Source of the DNA: Opitutales bacterium
GTDB lineage: Bacteria; Verrucomicrobiota; Verrucomicrobiia; Opitutales; Oceanipulchritudinaceae
Direction of reading: 5' to 3'
Assembly: GCA_007123395.1 (NCBI GenBank)
Contig: SKLD01000436.1
Span: forward strand, 1 to 18,540
Length of the DNA stretch: 18,540 nucleotides
Part shown: one piece after another, positions 6,890 to 14,047 of the stretch
Layout: every line of letters begins with the position of its first letter
Numbering within the stretch: position 1 is the stretch's first letter
Translations under genes and position numbers: made by a program
Notes under the pieces: generated by a model
Told to the model about the DNA's origin: nothing
The model's input: only the letters and a program-made list of their open reading frames with translations
The model's database searches: none

Positions 6890-8689
6890 TTACCGTGAGT
6901 GGACTAGGGTGGTGTAGGGTCCGATCTTTATATTCGCGGCCGCGGGTAAGCCGTCCGCTTCCCCGTTGTCCGCTTGAACCTCGGAAGCCTCGGTTCCATT
7001 AAAGTCCGCGCTGTAGATCTTTGCATCGGAGTTCAATCGGAGACGCCAAAGACCCGCCTCCGGAAAACCGATCCTCACATCCGAACGGATTTTGTCACTG
7101 AAATTGCAGATCACAACGACATCATCTCCGGGGCCGTGATCGCTCCAGCGGTGGAAGGCCAGTAGGTTGTCCTCATCATTCAAGTGGTGGATGTGAATCC
7201 CTTGACCGGAGAGACCTTTGGAATGGCCCTCCAGATTACGTCGCAGGGCGATCAGATCGCGAAAGAGGCGGATGATGCCGGAGAAGTCGTCGCGCTGGTC
7301 CCAATCAACGGGCACATTGTCGCGAAACCAACCGCCTTGCAGGAATTCCTGGCCTTGGAAGAGCATCGGTATGCCCGGTGCTGTGAAAACGAGCGCCGCC
7401 CCGAGGCAGGCGCGCTTTTGCGCATGGTAGCCTCCGGGGTCGTCCGGGTTCACTTCTTCGGGGACCCGCGCTTTCCCGTTGGCGACTTCGTCATGGGATT
7501 CGGTGTAAATGACCCGTTCAAAAACATCGTGATTGTATTTGTTTGTGAGCGCCTGAGCCACGGCCTGCATGTCGCGCCACGCGTCATCCCGTTTGATCAG
7601 CGCTTCCCGTATTGGATGGACGAAGCCGGCATCCCACTGGGAGTGAAAACCGGCGCCACCGTTTTCGATCAAGTTCGTTAGCCCACCGTTGTTCCGGAGA
7701 TCTTCCGCGATCAAGATTCGTTTTGGGAAACGTTTGCGCACTTCACTGTTGATCCATTGGGCAAGACTCCACCCCTCTGGGAGAATGTCTTCGCCCTGAT
7801 CTTCACCGCGCACCGTCCGCATATACAGTGTCATGTCGTAACGCAGGCCGTCGATGTGAAACTCCTCCAGCCACATCATCACATTGTCGTGAATGAACCG
7901 GCGGACTTCTTCACGGCCATAGTCGGGCCGGGTGTTGCCCCATGGGGTTTCCGCGCGCCAATCGTTATAGAAATAGATGCCGCCGTGGTCGTTTTCCGAC
8001 CAGCCGTCGAACTGCCACAGGTCAAGATCACTGGGACCAAAGTGGTTGTAGACAACGTCGAGAATGACCGCGATGCCCTCTTTGTGCGCGGCTTTGACCA
8101 GCCGTTTGAGGGCTTCCGGACCCCCGTAGCTGCTTTCCACCGCGAAGATGTGAGCCGGGTTGTAGCCCCATGAGCGGTCGCCCGCGAATTCGGCCACCGG
8201 CATGATCTGAATGGCATTCACACCGAGTTTAAGAAGATGCCGGAAACGTTCCTGGATTTTCTCAAGCGCGGCCGCATCGGATGGGTCGCCGCCGCTGAAA
8301 GTCGGTGCGTGGAGTTCGTAGATCACCCACTCGTTGAAAGACGGCGGTGAGAAATCGTCTCCCTCCCAGTCGAACTGCCCGGACCGCACCACACCGTTGC
8401 CCGCGGAATGGGTTACCTCCCGCGCGCGGGGATCAATGCGGGAGAGGCGTTTTTCGCCACTCATGATTAGAAAGCGGTATTCGCAGCCATCTCCCGCACC
8501 CGCGACAAATCCTTGCCAAACACCATTGTCCGTGGATTCCAAGGGATGCCCTTCATCACTCCAATCGTCCCAATCGCCGCGGACGGCCACTTTGTCGGCG
8601 TGGGGAGCCCAAACTTTGAATATCACCCCATCCTCCACCACGGTGGCGCCGAGTGGGGCGGCGGTCAGATCATGCGATGAAGCGGACAT
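6890..8689 (-). CDS. GH13 alpha-glucan enzyme with N-terminal CBM48 (branching-enzyme/TreZ-like)
   Basis: A 599-residue protein from the start MSASSHDLTAAPLGATVVED. Residues ~10-100 form a CBM48-type beta domain (VIFKVWAPHADKVAVRGDW). The TIM barrel follows with all GH13 signature regions: DVVYNHFGP (211-219), GLRYD with nucleophile Asp285, LIAEDL with acid/base Glu329, and YTESHDEVAN with Asp400. A C-terminal all-beta domain ends near 599. The order resembles glycogen branching enzymes and maltooligosyltrehalose trehalohydrolase (TreZ), but the length is short for GlgB and the SHDEVANGK region fits branching-type enzymes better, so activity stays open. No signal peptide means cytoplasmic storage-glucan metabolism. 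The frame is open upstream to 8893, but that extension is basic, not family-like and overlaps the insertion-sequence remnant. No other glycogen genes are in the window. Confidence 0.9.
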   Translation of the reverse strand: MSASSHDLTAAPLGATVVEDGVIFKVWAPHADKVAVRGDWDDWSDEGHPLESTDNGVWQGFVAGAGDGCEYRFLIMSGEKRLSRIDPRAREVTHSAGNGVVRSGQFDWEGDDFSPPSFNEWVIYELHAPTFSGGDPSDAAALEKIQERFRHLLKLGVNAIQIMPVAEFAGDRSWGYNPAHIFAVESSYGGPEALKRLVKAAHKEGIAVILDVVYNHFGPSDLDLWQFDGWSENDHGGIYFYNDWRAETPWGNTRPDYGREEVRRFIHDNVMMWLEEFHIDGLRYDMTLYMRTVRGEDQGEDILPEGWSLAQWINSEVRKRFPKRILIAEDLRNNGGLTNLIENGGAGFHSQWDAGFVHPIREALIKRDDAWRDMQAVAQALTNKYNHDVFERVIYTESHDEVANGKARVPEEVNPDDPGGYHAQKRACLGAALVFTAPGIPMLFQGQEFLQGGWFRDNVPVDWDQRDDFSGIIRLFRDLIALRRNLEGHSKGLSGQGIHIHHLNDEDNLLAFHRWSDHGPGDDVVVICNFSDKIRSDVRIGFPEAGLWRLRLNSDAKIYSADFNGTEASEVQADNGEADGLPAAANIKIGPYTTLVHSR

Positions 8690-8834
8690 GGCGAATTGAT
8701 AAAAAAGCAGGAAACGGGATGTGAATGATTGGCCGCGGAGAAACCGGGATCTCAATCCAAGATATGTCCTTTTAGAGCAAGACCGCCGAAAAGCAATCCG
8801 ATTGACCCGGCGGTTCGTCGGTTTCCCGGTCCGG

Positions 8835-8864
8835 CCGGGAGCGTGACTTAGCCCAACTTGAACA
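8835..8864 (+). repeat. Left terminal inverted repeat of the IS remnant
   Basis: Reading inward, the core TTAGCCCAACTTGAACA (8848-8864) matches the right end at 14 of 17 bases. Including the outer CCGGGAGC part, about 22 of 31 aligned positions agree with one gap. It sits 42 nt beyond the stop of the transposase tail, a normal distance for an IS end. Confidence 0.6.
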
Positions 8865-8906
8865 GTTTGTCGAGATGTTTTGCCATATATCAACGACTTA
8901 TGGATT

Positions 8907-9604
8907 TTAGCGGGCGATTTGTGGCACTACATTTTGCACGATTTTCGGCACTTTGGGGAGTTGTAGGTCGAAGTGGGCAAGGAGTTCGGCGACCAGTTTG
9001 TCCGGACGGGCGACCACGCGCAGGCGTTGTTGTTCGAGCATGGAGCTTTCTTTTTTGCAGCGGTCGGCGGAGCGGCAGAGCACGTATTGCTCGGTGCCCG
9101 CGCCGTCGGGATGGACCGCGAGTTTCACCTCCATGCCGGGTTGCACTTCGGTCCAGTCGCTCTGGTCGAGCAGTTGTGCTTCAAACGCGCGCAGCTGCTG
9201 TTCGTGACGTCGTAGAGAAGGAACTCGAACTCCACCCCGAACCAGCTTTCGTAACGGGCGAGCAGATGCTCGCAGAGCCGGTCCTTATGCGTGTGGAGGA
9301 TGTCGAGGCCGCGGTAGAGGCGGGTGTGGTGGATGGCCTCGAAGGGCACGCCGAGAAGGTCTTCGAGGGCGCTGTCGGCATACCAGCGTTCGGCCACTTC
9401 GAGTTCGCTCTTGTTGCCGCAGAAGCGCGCGACAGTGAGGATGCACGCGACCAGTTCCCAGCAGACGGTTTCGCGGCCCGCGCCGGTGAGTTCGCGCAGG
9501 AGTGTGTGCAGGCCGAGACGCCGCCAGAGAGCGAGGGCAAGGTAGACCTCGCCGAAGTGTTCAACTTGGGTTAGCCCGATGCTCCGGGAAAATTCGTAAG
9601 CCAT
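8907..9604 (-). pseudogene. IS1634-type transposase, internally deleted and frameshifted
   Basis: Three pieces of one transposase can be read in order. The N-terminal part (FGEVYLALALWRRLGL through FEFLLYDVT, ~9210-9560) is the region before the first catalytic Asp block. At ~9200-9208 it jumps, with a frame change, to EQQLRAFEAQLLDQSDWTEV and EVKLAVHPDG...YVLCRSADR, which in intact relatives lies after most of the DDE core. A second, in-frame jump near 9025-9035 joins this to the C-terminal tail (LRVVARPDKLVAELLAHF, then LQLPKVPKIV), ending at 8907. The usual N-terminal ~100 residues are also missing. The DDE catalytic core is therefore absent and no active enzyme can be made. The start at 9604 is only the first ATG of the leading fragment. 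Confidence 0.85.
9558..9588 (-). repeat. Right terminal inverted repeat of the IS remnant
   Basis: On the minus strand the core CTAACCCAAGTTGAACA is preceded by CCCGGAGC, mirroring the left end. The sequence is also read as the first codons of the transposase fragment, so an alternative is that the similarity is coincidental and the true end is lost. Confidence 0.5.
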
Positions 9605-9678
9605 GCGAAAATCGCGGCGGCGAGCAGGCATACCATGCCGAGAAAGAGGGCAATCCAAGTTGCGATACGATGATACAT
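9571..9678 (-). CDS. Small single-span membrane ORF, probably truncated by the insertion sequence
   Basis: Thirty-five codons start at 9678, 18 nt after the ferric-reductase-like stop and on the same strand. The product MYHRIATWIALFLGMVCLLA continues AAIFAWLTNFPGASG: one basic end and one hydrophobic helix of about 22 residues, as in a signal anchor or small membrane protein. The last five codons and the TAA lie in the IS terminal repeat, which suggests a longer gene was cut by the insertion. No Shine-Dalgarno is visible, and the remaining part of such a gene is not recognisable beyond the element. It could equally be noncoding. Confidence 0.35.
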   Translation of the reverse strand: MYHRIATWIALFLGMVCLLAAAIFAWLTNFPGASG

Positions 9679-9696
9679 AGCGGACAATTTTAATGA

Positions 9697-11016
9697 TTAG
9701 ACCATATCAAAGCGTTCGTCACGTTGACGGCGCAACGGTATTTTGAAATCTTGGAGGGATTTCCCTACGGCATCCGCCATGGCGTTCGGTCCACAGGTCA
9801 TATAATCATAATCCCGACGGTCCGGTTCCGGCAGATGGCGGGCGAGAAGGTTCGTTGTGATCATTCCTGTTTCTCCCGTCCATCCGTTGGGAGGAGACTC
9901 CAGAACGTAGATAACGCGGAGGTTTAGTTGCTCGCGAAGAGCATCGAGTTCCTCACGAAAGGCGAGGTCAGGTTCATGTTCAACTGCGTAAAAGAGATAG
10001 AAGAAATGGCGCGAGCGCGTGTCCCGCATCCACCGGAGTATCGAAATCGCGGGAGTGACACCGATCCCTCCGGCGACGAAAACGGTGGCAGGCGCTTTTG
10101 CGCGCAATGTGAAATGCCCGTATGGCCCCTCCAAAAATGCGCGGGTGCCCTGTTCAACCGAACCGATATTTGAAGTAAAATCCCCGAGTTCCTTGATCGT
10201 GAACTCGATTTCGCGTGGATTTGACGGAGAGGATGAGATCGTGAAGGGATGCTGTTGCAGCGAGAACGGGCTCTTGCCCAACGTCAGCCACGCATAGTGT
10301 CCCGCTTGAAAGCGAAGGCCGCCGTGGTCGACAGCCGCGAGCCGCAGCGACCAAGTCTCCGGTGCGATTCGCTCCACTGTGGCAACACGCCACGGTGTGC
10401 GGCGGGCGCGCAGCGGCTTAATTAGACGGATGTAGGTGAGCCATGCGAAGGCAAGGAGGCAAACTGCCACCCAGATACCCTTTTTGGGAAGCGTTGCCGT
10501 GAAGTGGTCGACCATGATGAGGTGAGCCAGACCGATGAAAAGAACGAGGGCAGCCATGCCGGCGTGTAGCAGGCGCCAAATTTCGTAGCTCAGGGCAAAT
10601 CGTGTGCGCCAGACAGAGGTCGCCACGAGGAGGGCGAGGGCGAGCAGGACGGTGTTGAGCGCAAGTGCCCGCGGCAACTCGACGCGGGGGTCAAGGAAGG
10701 CAAGATAGGCCGGATCGGCCGCAACGATGATGACGACATGACCGAGGACAAAGAACAACCCGAGTATTCCGAGCTGGCGGTGAAAATACAGTAATGTGTC
10801 GACCCCGAATGGTTTGCCGACGCGCGGGAAGCGACCGGTGAGGACAAACTGCAGCGCCATCACGGCAAGCGCGATAAACCCGAGCACAGCGGCAAAATCC
10901 ACCCAGAACCCCCGTCCATCCGGAAGCTCTCCGGTGAAGGTCAAGGTAATCGGCAGAAGGATAAACGCAGTCGCCAGGACCACCCATCCGACGGCTTTGG
11001 CAAGATATTGTAACAC
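9697..11016 (-). CDS. Ferric-reductase-like transmembrane flavocytochrome (FRD/NOX superfamily)
   Basis: A 439-residue membrane oxidoreductase that should pass electrons from NAD(P)H through FAD and two haems across the inner membrane. Six or so hydrophobic segments fill residues 1-200. Two helices carry paired histidines 14 apart, His79/His93 and His151/His165, the bis-haem pattern of the family. The soluble half has the FAD-binding HPFTISSSP (256-264), the nucleotide-binding GGIGVTPAISIL (316-327) and a C-terminal YMTCGPNAMADAV. The start codon is GTG at 11016; an in-frame stop lies close upstream, so no earlier start is possible. It follows a solute-binding protein and an FbpC-type ATPase on the same strand after a 136-bp gap, which suggests reductive metal uptake, but other electron acceptors are possible. 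Confidence 0.88.
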   Translation of the reverse strand: MLQYLAKAVGWVVLATAFILLPITLTFTGELPDGRGFWVDFAAVLGFIALAVMALQFVLTGRFPRVGKPFGVDTLLYFHRQLGILGLFFVLGHVVIIVAADPAYLAFLDPRVELPRALALNTVLLALALLVATSVWRTRFALSYEIWRLLHAGMAALVLFIGLAHLIMVDHFTATLPKKGIWVAVCLLAFAWLTYIRLIKPLRARRTPWRVATVERIAPETWSLRLAAVDHGGLRFQAGHYAWLTLGKSPFSLQQHPFTISSSPSNPREIEFTIKELGDFTSNIGSVEQGTRAFLEGPYGHFTLRAKAPATVFVAGGIGVTPAISILRWMRDTRSRHFFYLFYAVEHEPDLAFREELDALREQLNLRVIYVLESPPNGWTGETGMITTNLLARHLPEPDRRDYDYMTCGPNAMADAVGKSLQDFKIPLRRQRDERFDMV

Positions 11017-11152
11017 CGTTTGCTTTTCGAAGAACCGTCAACAGAACGGAATTACTTTCCGCAGTTTGGTCCTCGATTCGCTCACCCTAGGCGGAAGATT
11101 TCCCTTGGCCACCAAAATACAATTTTTGGGAAATGTGAGAACACCGGGGCGA

Positions 11153-12820
11153 TCAGCCGCCGTTGGCGAGGCGGCGGGCTTCGTTGTATTGGCTGCGGAA
11201 GGCGTTGCCGAGTTCGCGGGCGAGGCGCACTTCATCGAGGGGCGCGCCGCGGATGCCCTCTCGGATTTCGGTGGAGGCGCGGTCGTAGCTGATACGACTG
11301 AGGTCAGTGAAGACGGCGCGGGCGCGGTCGGCGTCGAGTTGGCGTCCTTCCGCCTCGGCGCGGAGGATGGCGGCCCATGCGGCGACGAGTTCTTTGCGCG
11401 CATCGATAAAGCAAATGCGGATGAGTGCGCGGATTTCGCTGAAGAGCCGTCCGGTCCACTCAGAGCGGTAGTAGAAATCCTGTGCGGCGATGTAGGGGAC
11501 AAAGTCCGGGTCGGAGCGGTATTGGTTGAGTTCCGGCGCATAAAGAGCGGGGTGGATGGGTGGGCGTCTGAGGGGGAAGGTGCGTGGTCCGCCGGGCGTG
11601 CCGACGCGGAAGTTCCACAGGCGCTGGCCTTCGGGGGAGAGGACGTACTCGACAAAGAGCCGTGCGATCTCCGGGTTACGCGCCCCGCGCAGTTTGCCCA
11701 CGGGATCGGCGGAGATGGTGGTGCCGCCAACCGGCGTGTGGAATCCGAAACGCGTGTCGCCGCTGCGCTCGACGATGTTCTCCTGCTGGAAGCGGCCGTA
11801 GAAGTCGATCGACATCCCGACGGCGCAATCGCCCACGGCGACGTCGATATTCGGCTTTTGCGAAGTTTCGGTGAAGTAGCGCGCATTGGCGGAGATAATC
11901 TGGATCAGTCCGAAGCCGCGCAGCCAGCCCTCGCGCACGGCGCGGGCTTCGAGCGCGGCGGGGTCCCCGTCCGGGTGCTCCGCCTCCAGTTCGGCGAGCC
12001 GCTCTTGCATCTGCTGCTGGATGATCATCTCGAAGGCCTGCGTCATGGAACCGCTCTTCGTCGGATCGCAGACGGCCACTTCGCCGAAGAGGCGCGGGTC
12101 GGCGAGGTCGGCCCATTGCCGGGGGTGTTCGGCTTCCGTGAACCCGAGGCGGCGGAGACTGTCTCGGTTGTAAATGATGCCGTAGCTCGAGAGGACGGAG
12201 CCATACCAGCGGCCCTCGGCGTCATAGAAGGTCTCGCCGGCGAACTGGCGCGGGATGGCGGGCGGGATTTCCCCCGGTTCGGCGGTCTCCATGAACCAGT
12301 CCGGGTGGCTGTCGAGAAGACCGGCGTCGACGAGGTAACCGCGGTTGGTATTCTGGATGAAGTCGTAGGTGCCTCCCCCGAAGAAGACGTCGATGCCGCA
12401 GCTCAGGTTGCTGGCGAGGAAAGTGCGGCGCGCTGCTTGCGCGGGGGTGTCCTCCGCCGGATCGCGGGAGAGGTCAAGCCGGTGGTTGTTGAAGCCCTCC
12501 TGCACTTCGTTGGTCCACTCGCGGCCCGTCTGTGAAGTCCAGTAGAGACGGAAAGCATTGGTGTATTCGGAGTTCAGGAAGCGGGCGATCTCCGATGTGC
12601 CCCCGATGACGCGGTAGTCGACGCGCACGGTGCGGCCCGTGCGTTCGCGATACCAGTCCGCGAAGCCCGCCGCGAACTCTTGGCGGATGGACTCCGTGTG
12701 CGGCGTGATGACAACCACACTGTCGTCGGGCGTCTCCAACGAAATGCGCTCGGGCTGGAAGACAAAGGGAAGCGCGATGACGATGATGAAGGCGAGGGCG
12801 ATCCCGATGTTCTGTTTCAT
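11153..12820 (-). CDS. ABC transporter solute-binding protein, Fe(3+)-type (FbpA-related), with long C-terminal extension
   Basis: A 555-residue periplasmic binding protein with an uncleaved-looking N-terminal hydrophobic helix (residues 6-21), so it may stay anchored to the inner membrane. Family features are SSYGIIYNRDSLRRLG (211-226), PRQWADLADPRLFGEVAVCD (233-252), SGSMTQAF (256-263), a VAVGDCAVGMSIDF block (327-340), and VEYVLSPEGQRLWNFRVGTP (390-409), as in iron(III)/thiamine-type extracellular binding proteins. The usual length is ~330-350 residues; here ~115 extra helical residues follow position 440. The double tyrosine common in FbpA iron sites is not clearly placed, so the ligand is uncertain. 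It starts 39 nt after the ATPase stop, with GAGG just before the ATG. No permease gene adjoins it. Confidence 0.87.
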   Translation of the reverse strand: MKQNIGIALAFIIVIALPFVFQPERISLETPDDSVVVITPHTESIRQEFAAGFADWYRERTGRTVRVDYRVIGGTSEIARFLNSEYTNAFRLYWTSQTGREWTNEVQEGFNNHRLDLSRDPAEDTPAQAARRTFLASNLSCGIDVFFGGGTYDFIQNTNRGYLVDAGLLDSHPDWFMETAEPGEIPPAIPRQFAGETFYDAEGRWYGSVLSSYGIIYNRDSLRRLGFTEAEHPRQWADLADPRLFGEVAVCDPTKSGSMTQAFEMIIQQQMQERLAELEAEHPDGDPAALEARAVREGWLRGFGLIQIISANARYFTETSQKPNIDVAVGDCAVGMSIDFYGRFQQENIVERSGDTRFGFHTPVGGTTISADPVGKLRGARNPEIARLFVEYVLSPEGQRLWNFRVGTPGGPRTFPLRRPPIHPALYAPELNQYRSDPDFVPYIAAQDFYYRSEWTGRLFSEIRALIRICFIDARKELVAAWAAILRAEAEGRQLDADRARAVFTDLSRISYDRASTEIREGIRGAPLDEVRLARELGNAFRSQYNEARRLANGG

Positions 12821-12859
12821 GGCCTCGGTGGCGTGGTGCGGCGGTGCGGGCGGGGGACG

Positions 12860-13939
12860 TTATTCAGCGAGGACGACGACGTCTTCCGGATCGATGAAAG
12901 CGTAGAGCGTCTCCCTGCGCCCGTGGCCGAGGTGGCGGGGGTTGAGTTCGAAGATCTTGAGCGAGTCGCCGCCGTTATCTCCCGGGACAAAGGCGTATTG
13001 CGCAAGTTCGCCGTAGTAGACGGCTTCACCGATGTTGCCGGCGAAGCAGTTTTCGTCGGCGGGTATCGTTTCAATGCGGATGCACTCGGGACGGAGTGAA
13101 AGCGTCACTTCGCGCCCGGCGGGCGGCGGTGCGTCGGCATCGGCGGCCACGCCGTTGAGGGTGCCGAGCGGAGTGTCGACGAGGACCATGCCCGCCTCGC
13201 TGCGCGATACCGTGCCTTTGACAAAGTTGGTCTCGCCGATGAAGTCCGCGACAAAGCGCGTGCGCGGGCGGCGGTAAATCTCTTGCGGGCTGCCCACCTG
13301 CAGGATGTTGCCCATGTCGAGCACGGCCATGCGGTCGGCGATGGAGAGCGCCTCCTTCTGGTCGTGGGTGACGTAGATGGTCGTGAGTTTGAACTCCTTG
13401 CACACGCGCCGGATTTCCGTGCGCATTTCGAGGCGGAGCTTGGCGTCGAGATTGGAAAGCGGCTCGTCCAGAAGGAGGCAGCGCGGGCGGATGACAAGGG
13501 CCCGGGCGAGGGCAATACGCTGCTGCTGGCCGCCGGAGAGCTGGTTGGGCTTGCGGTCGGCGTACGGCCCCATGTGCACGGATTCGAGGGCCTCGGCCAC
13601 GCGCTTGCGGATTTCCGGGCGTGACATTTTACGCTGTTCCAGCCCGAAGGCGACGTTCTCCGCCACTGTCATGTGCGGCCACAGGGCGTAGCTCTGGAAC
13701 ATCATCCCGGTGTTGCGCTTGTGCGGCTCGAGGCGCGTAACATCATCGTCGCCGAAAAGGACTTTGCCCTCTTCCGGAATGTAGAAACCCGCAAGGCTGC
13801 GCAGCAGAGTGGTCTTGCCGCAGCCAGACGGCCCGAGGAGGAAGAACAGCTCACCCGGCTCAACGTGAACGCTGACAGCGTTCAGGGCAACCGTGTCCCC
13901 GAACCGCTTCACCACCTTCTCCACCGACACCGAAATCAT
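12860..13939 (-). CDS. ABC transporter ATP-binding protein, FbpC/PotA type with TOBE domain
   Basis: A 359-residue ATPase that would energise import by the neighbouring binding protein. Motifs are in order: Walker A GPSGCGKTT (36-44), Q-loop Gln82 in FQSYALWPHM, signature LSGGQQQ (134-140), Walker B CLLLDEP (154-160), D-loop SNLDAK and switch His192 in VTHD. Residues ~240-359 form the TOBE-like regulatory region of the CUT1/iron/polyamine ATPases. It is the first gene of an apparent ATPase/binding-protein pair (39-nt gap) and is 108 nt from the end of the next gene upstream. In this transporter class a permease is required but none is in the window. No Shine-Dalgarno is evident before the ATG at 13939. 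Confidence 0.93.
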   Translation of the reverse strand: MISVSVEKVVKRFGDTVALNAVSVHVEPGELFFLLGPSGCGKTTLLRSLAGFYIPEEGKVLFGDDDVTRLEPHKRNTGMMFQSYALWPHMTVAENVAFGLEQRKMSRPEIRKRVAEALESVHMGPYADRKPNQLSGGQQQRIALARALVIRPRCLLLDEPLSNLDAKLRLEMRTEIRRVCKEFKLTTIYVTHDQKEALSIADRMAVLDMGNILQVGSPQEIYRRPRTRFVADFIGETNFVKGTVSRSEAGMVLVDTPLGTLNGVAADADAPPPAGREVTLSLRPECIRIETIPADENCFAGNIGEAVYYGELAQYAFVPGDNGGDSLKIFELNPRHLGHGRRETLYAFIDPEDVVVLAE

Positions 13940-13994
13940 TGCCGACGAGGAAGGTCGCGGCGCGCGGGGGTGTCAAAGCGAAAAGCCCGGCGTC

Positions 13995-14004
13995 ACACCG
14001 GTGT
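13995..14004. promoter_or_regulatory. Palindrome ACACCGGTGT upstream of the ABC ATPase gene
   Basis: A perfect 10-bp palindrome within TTACACCGGTGTGA (minus strand), 56 nt upstream of the ATPase start, in the 108-bp gap after the secreted-protein gene. Position and symmetry suit an operator for the ABC genes. It does not resemble a Fur box. It could also be part of the mRNA end of the upstream gene, though no T-tract follows. Confidence 0.25.
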
Positions 14005-14047
14005 AACCTTTGGTCGGGGAGCCTTCCGGCGGGCGGCAGAAGCGCCC

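Larger units (their letters stand above)
8835..9588. mobile_element. Remnant of an IS1634-type insertion sequence, heavily deleted
   Basis: About 754 bp bounded by imperfect terminal inverted repeats, holding a minus-strand transposase that has lost its middle. A complete element of this type would be roughly 1.7-2 kb. No target-site duplication is seen at the two ends. With no complete transposase, it could move only if an intact copy elsewhere acts in trans, as MITE-like derivatives do. Confidence 0.7.

Noticed and set aside
8690..8834. Remaining half of the IS-interrupted membrane gene on the far side of the element
   Set aside because: Translated on the minus strand in all three frames, the stretch gives no continuing membrane helix or family-like sequence, and no target-site duplication supports a simple insertion.
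11017..11152. Fur box or riboswitch in front of the flavocytochrome gene
   Set aside because: No GATAATGATAATCATTATC-like symmetry and no recognisable riboswitch fold in these 136 bases.
10796..12535. 579-codon plus-strand open frame
   Set aside because: It lies opposite the solute-binding protein and the start of the flavocytochrome and shows no domain; it is a mirror frame caused by high GC at third positions.
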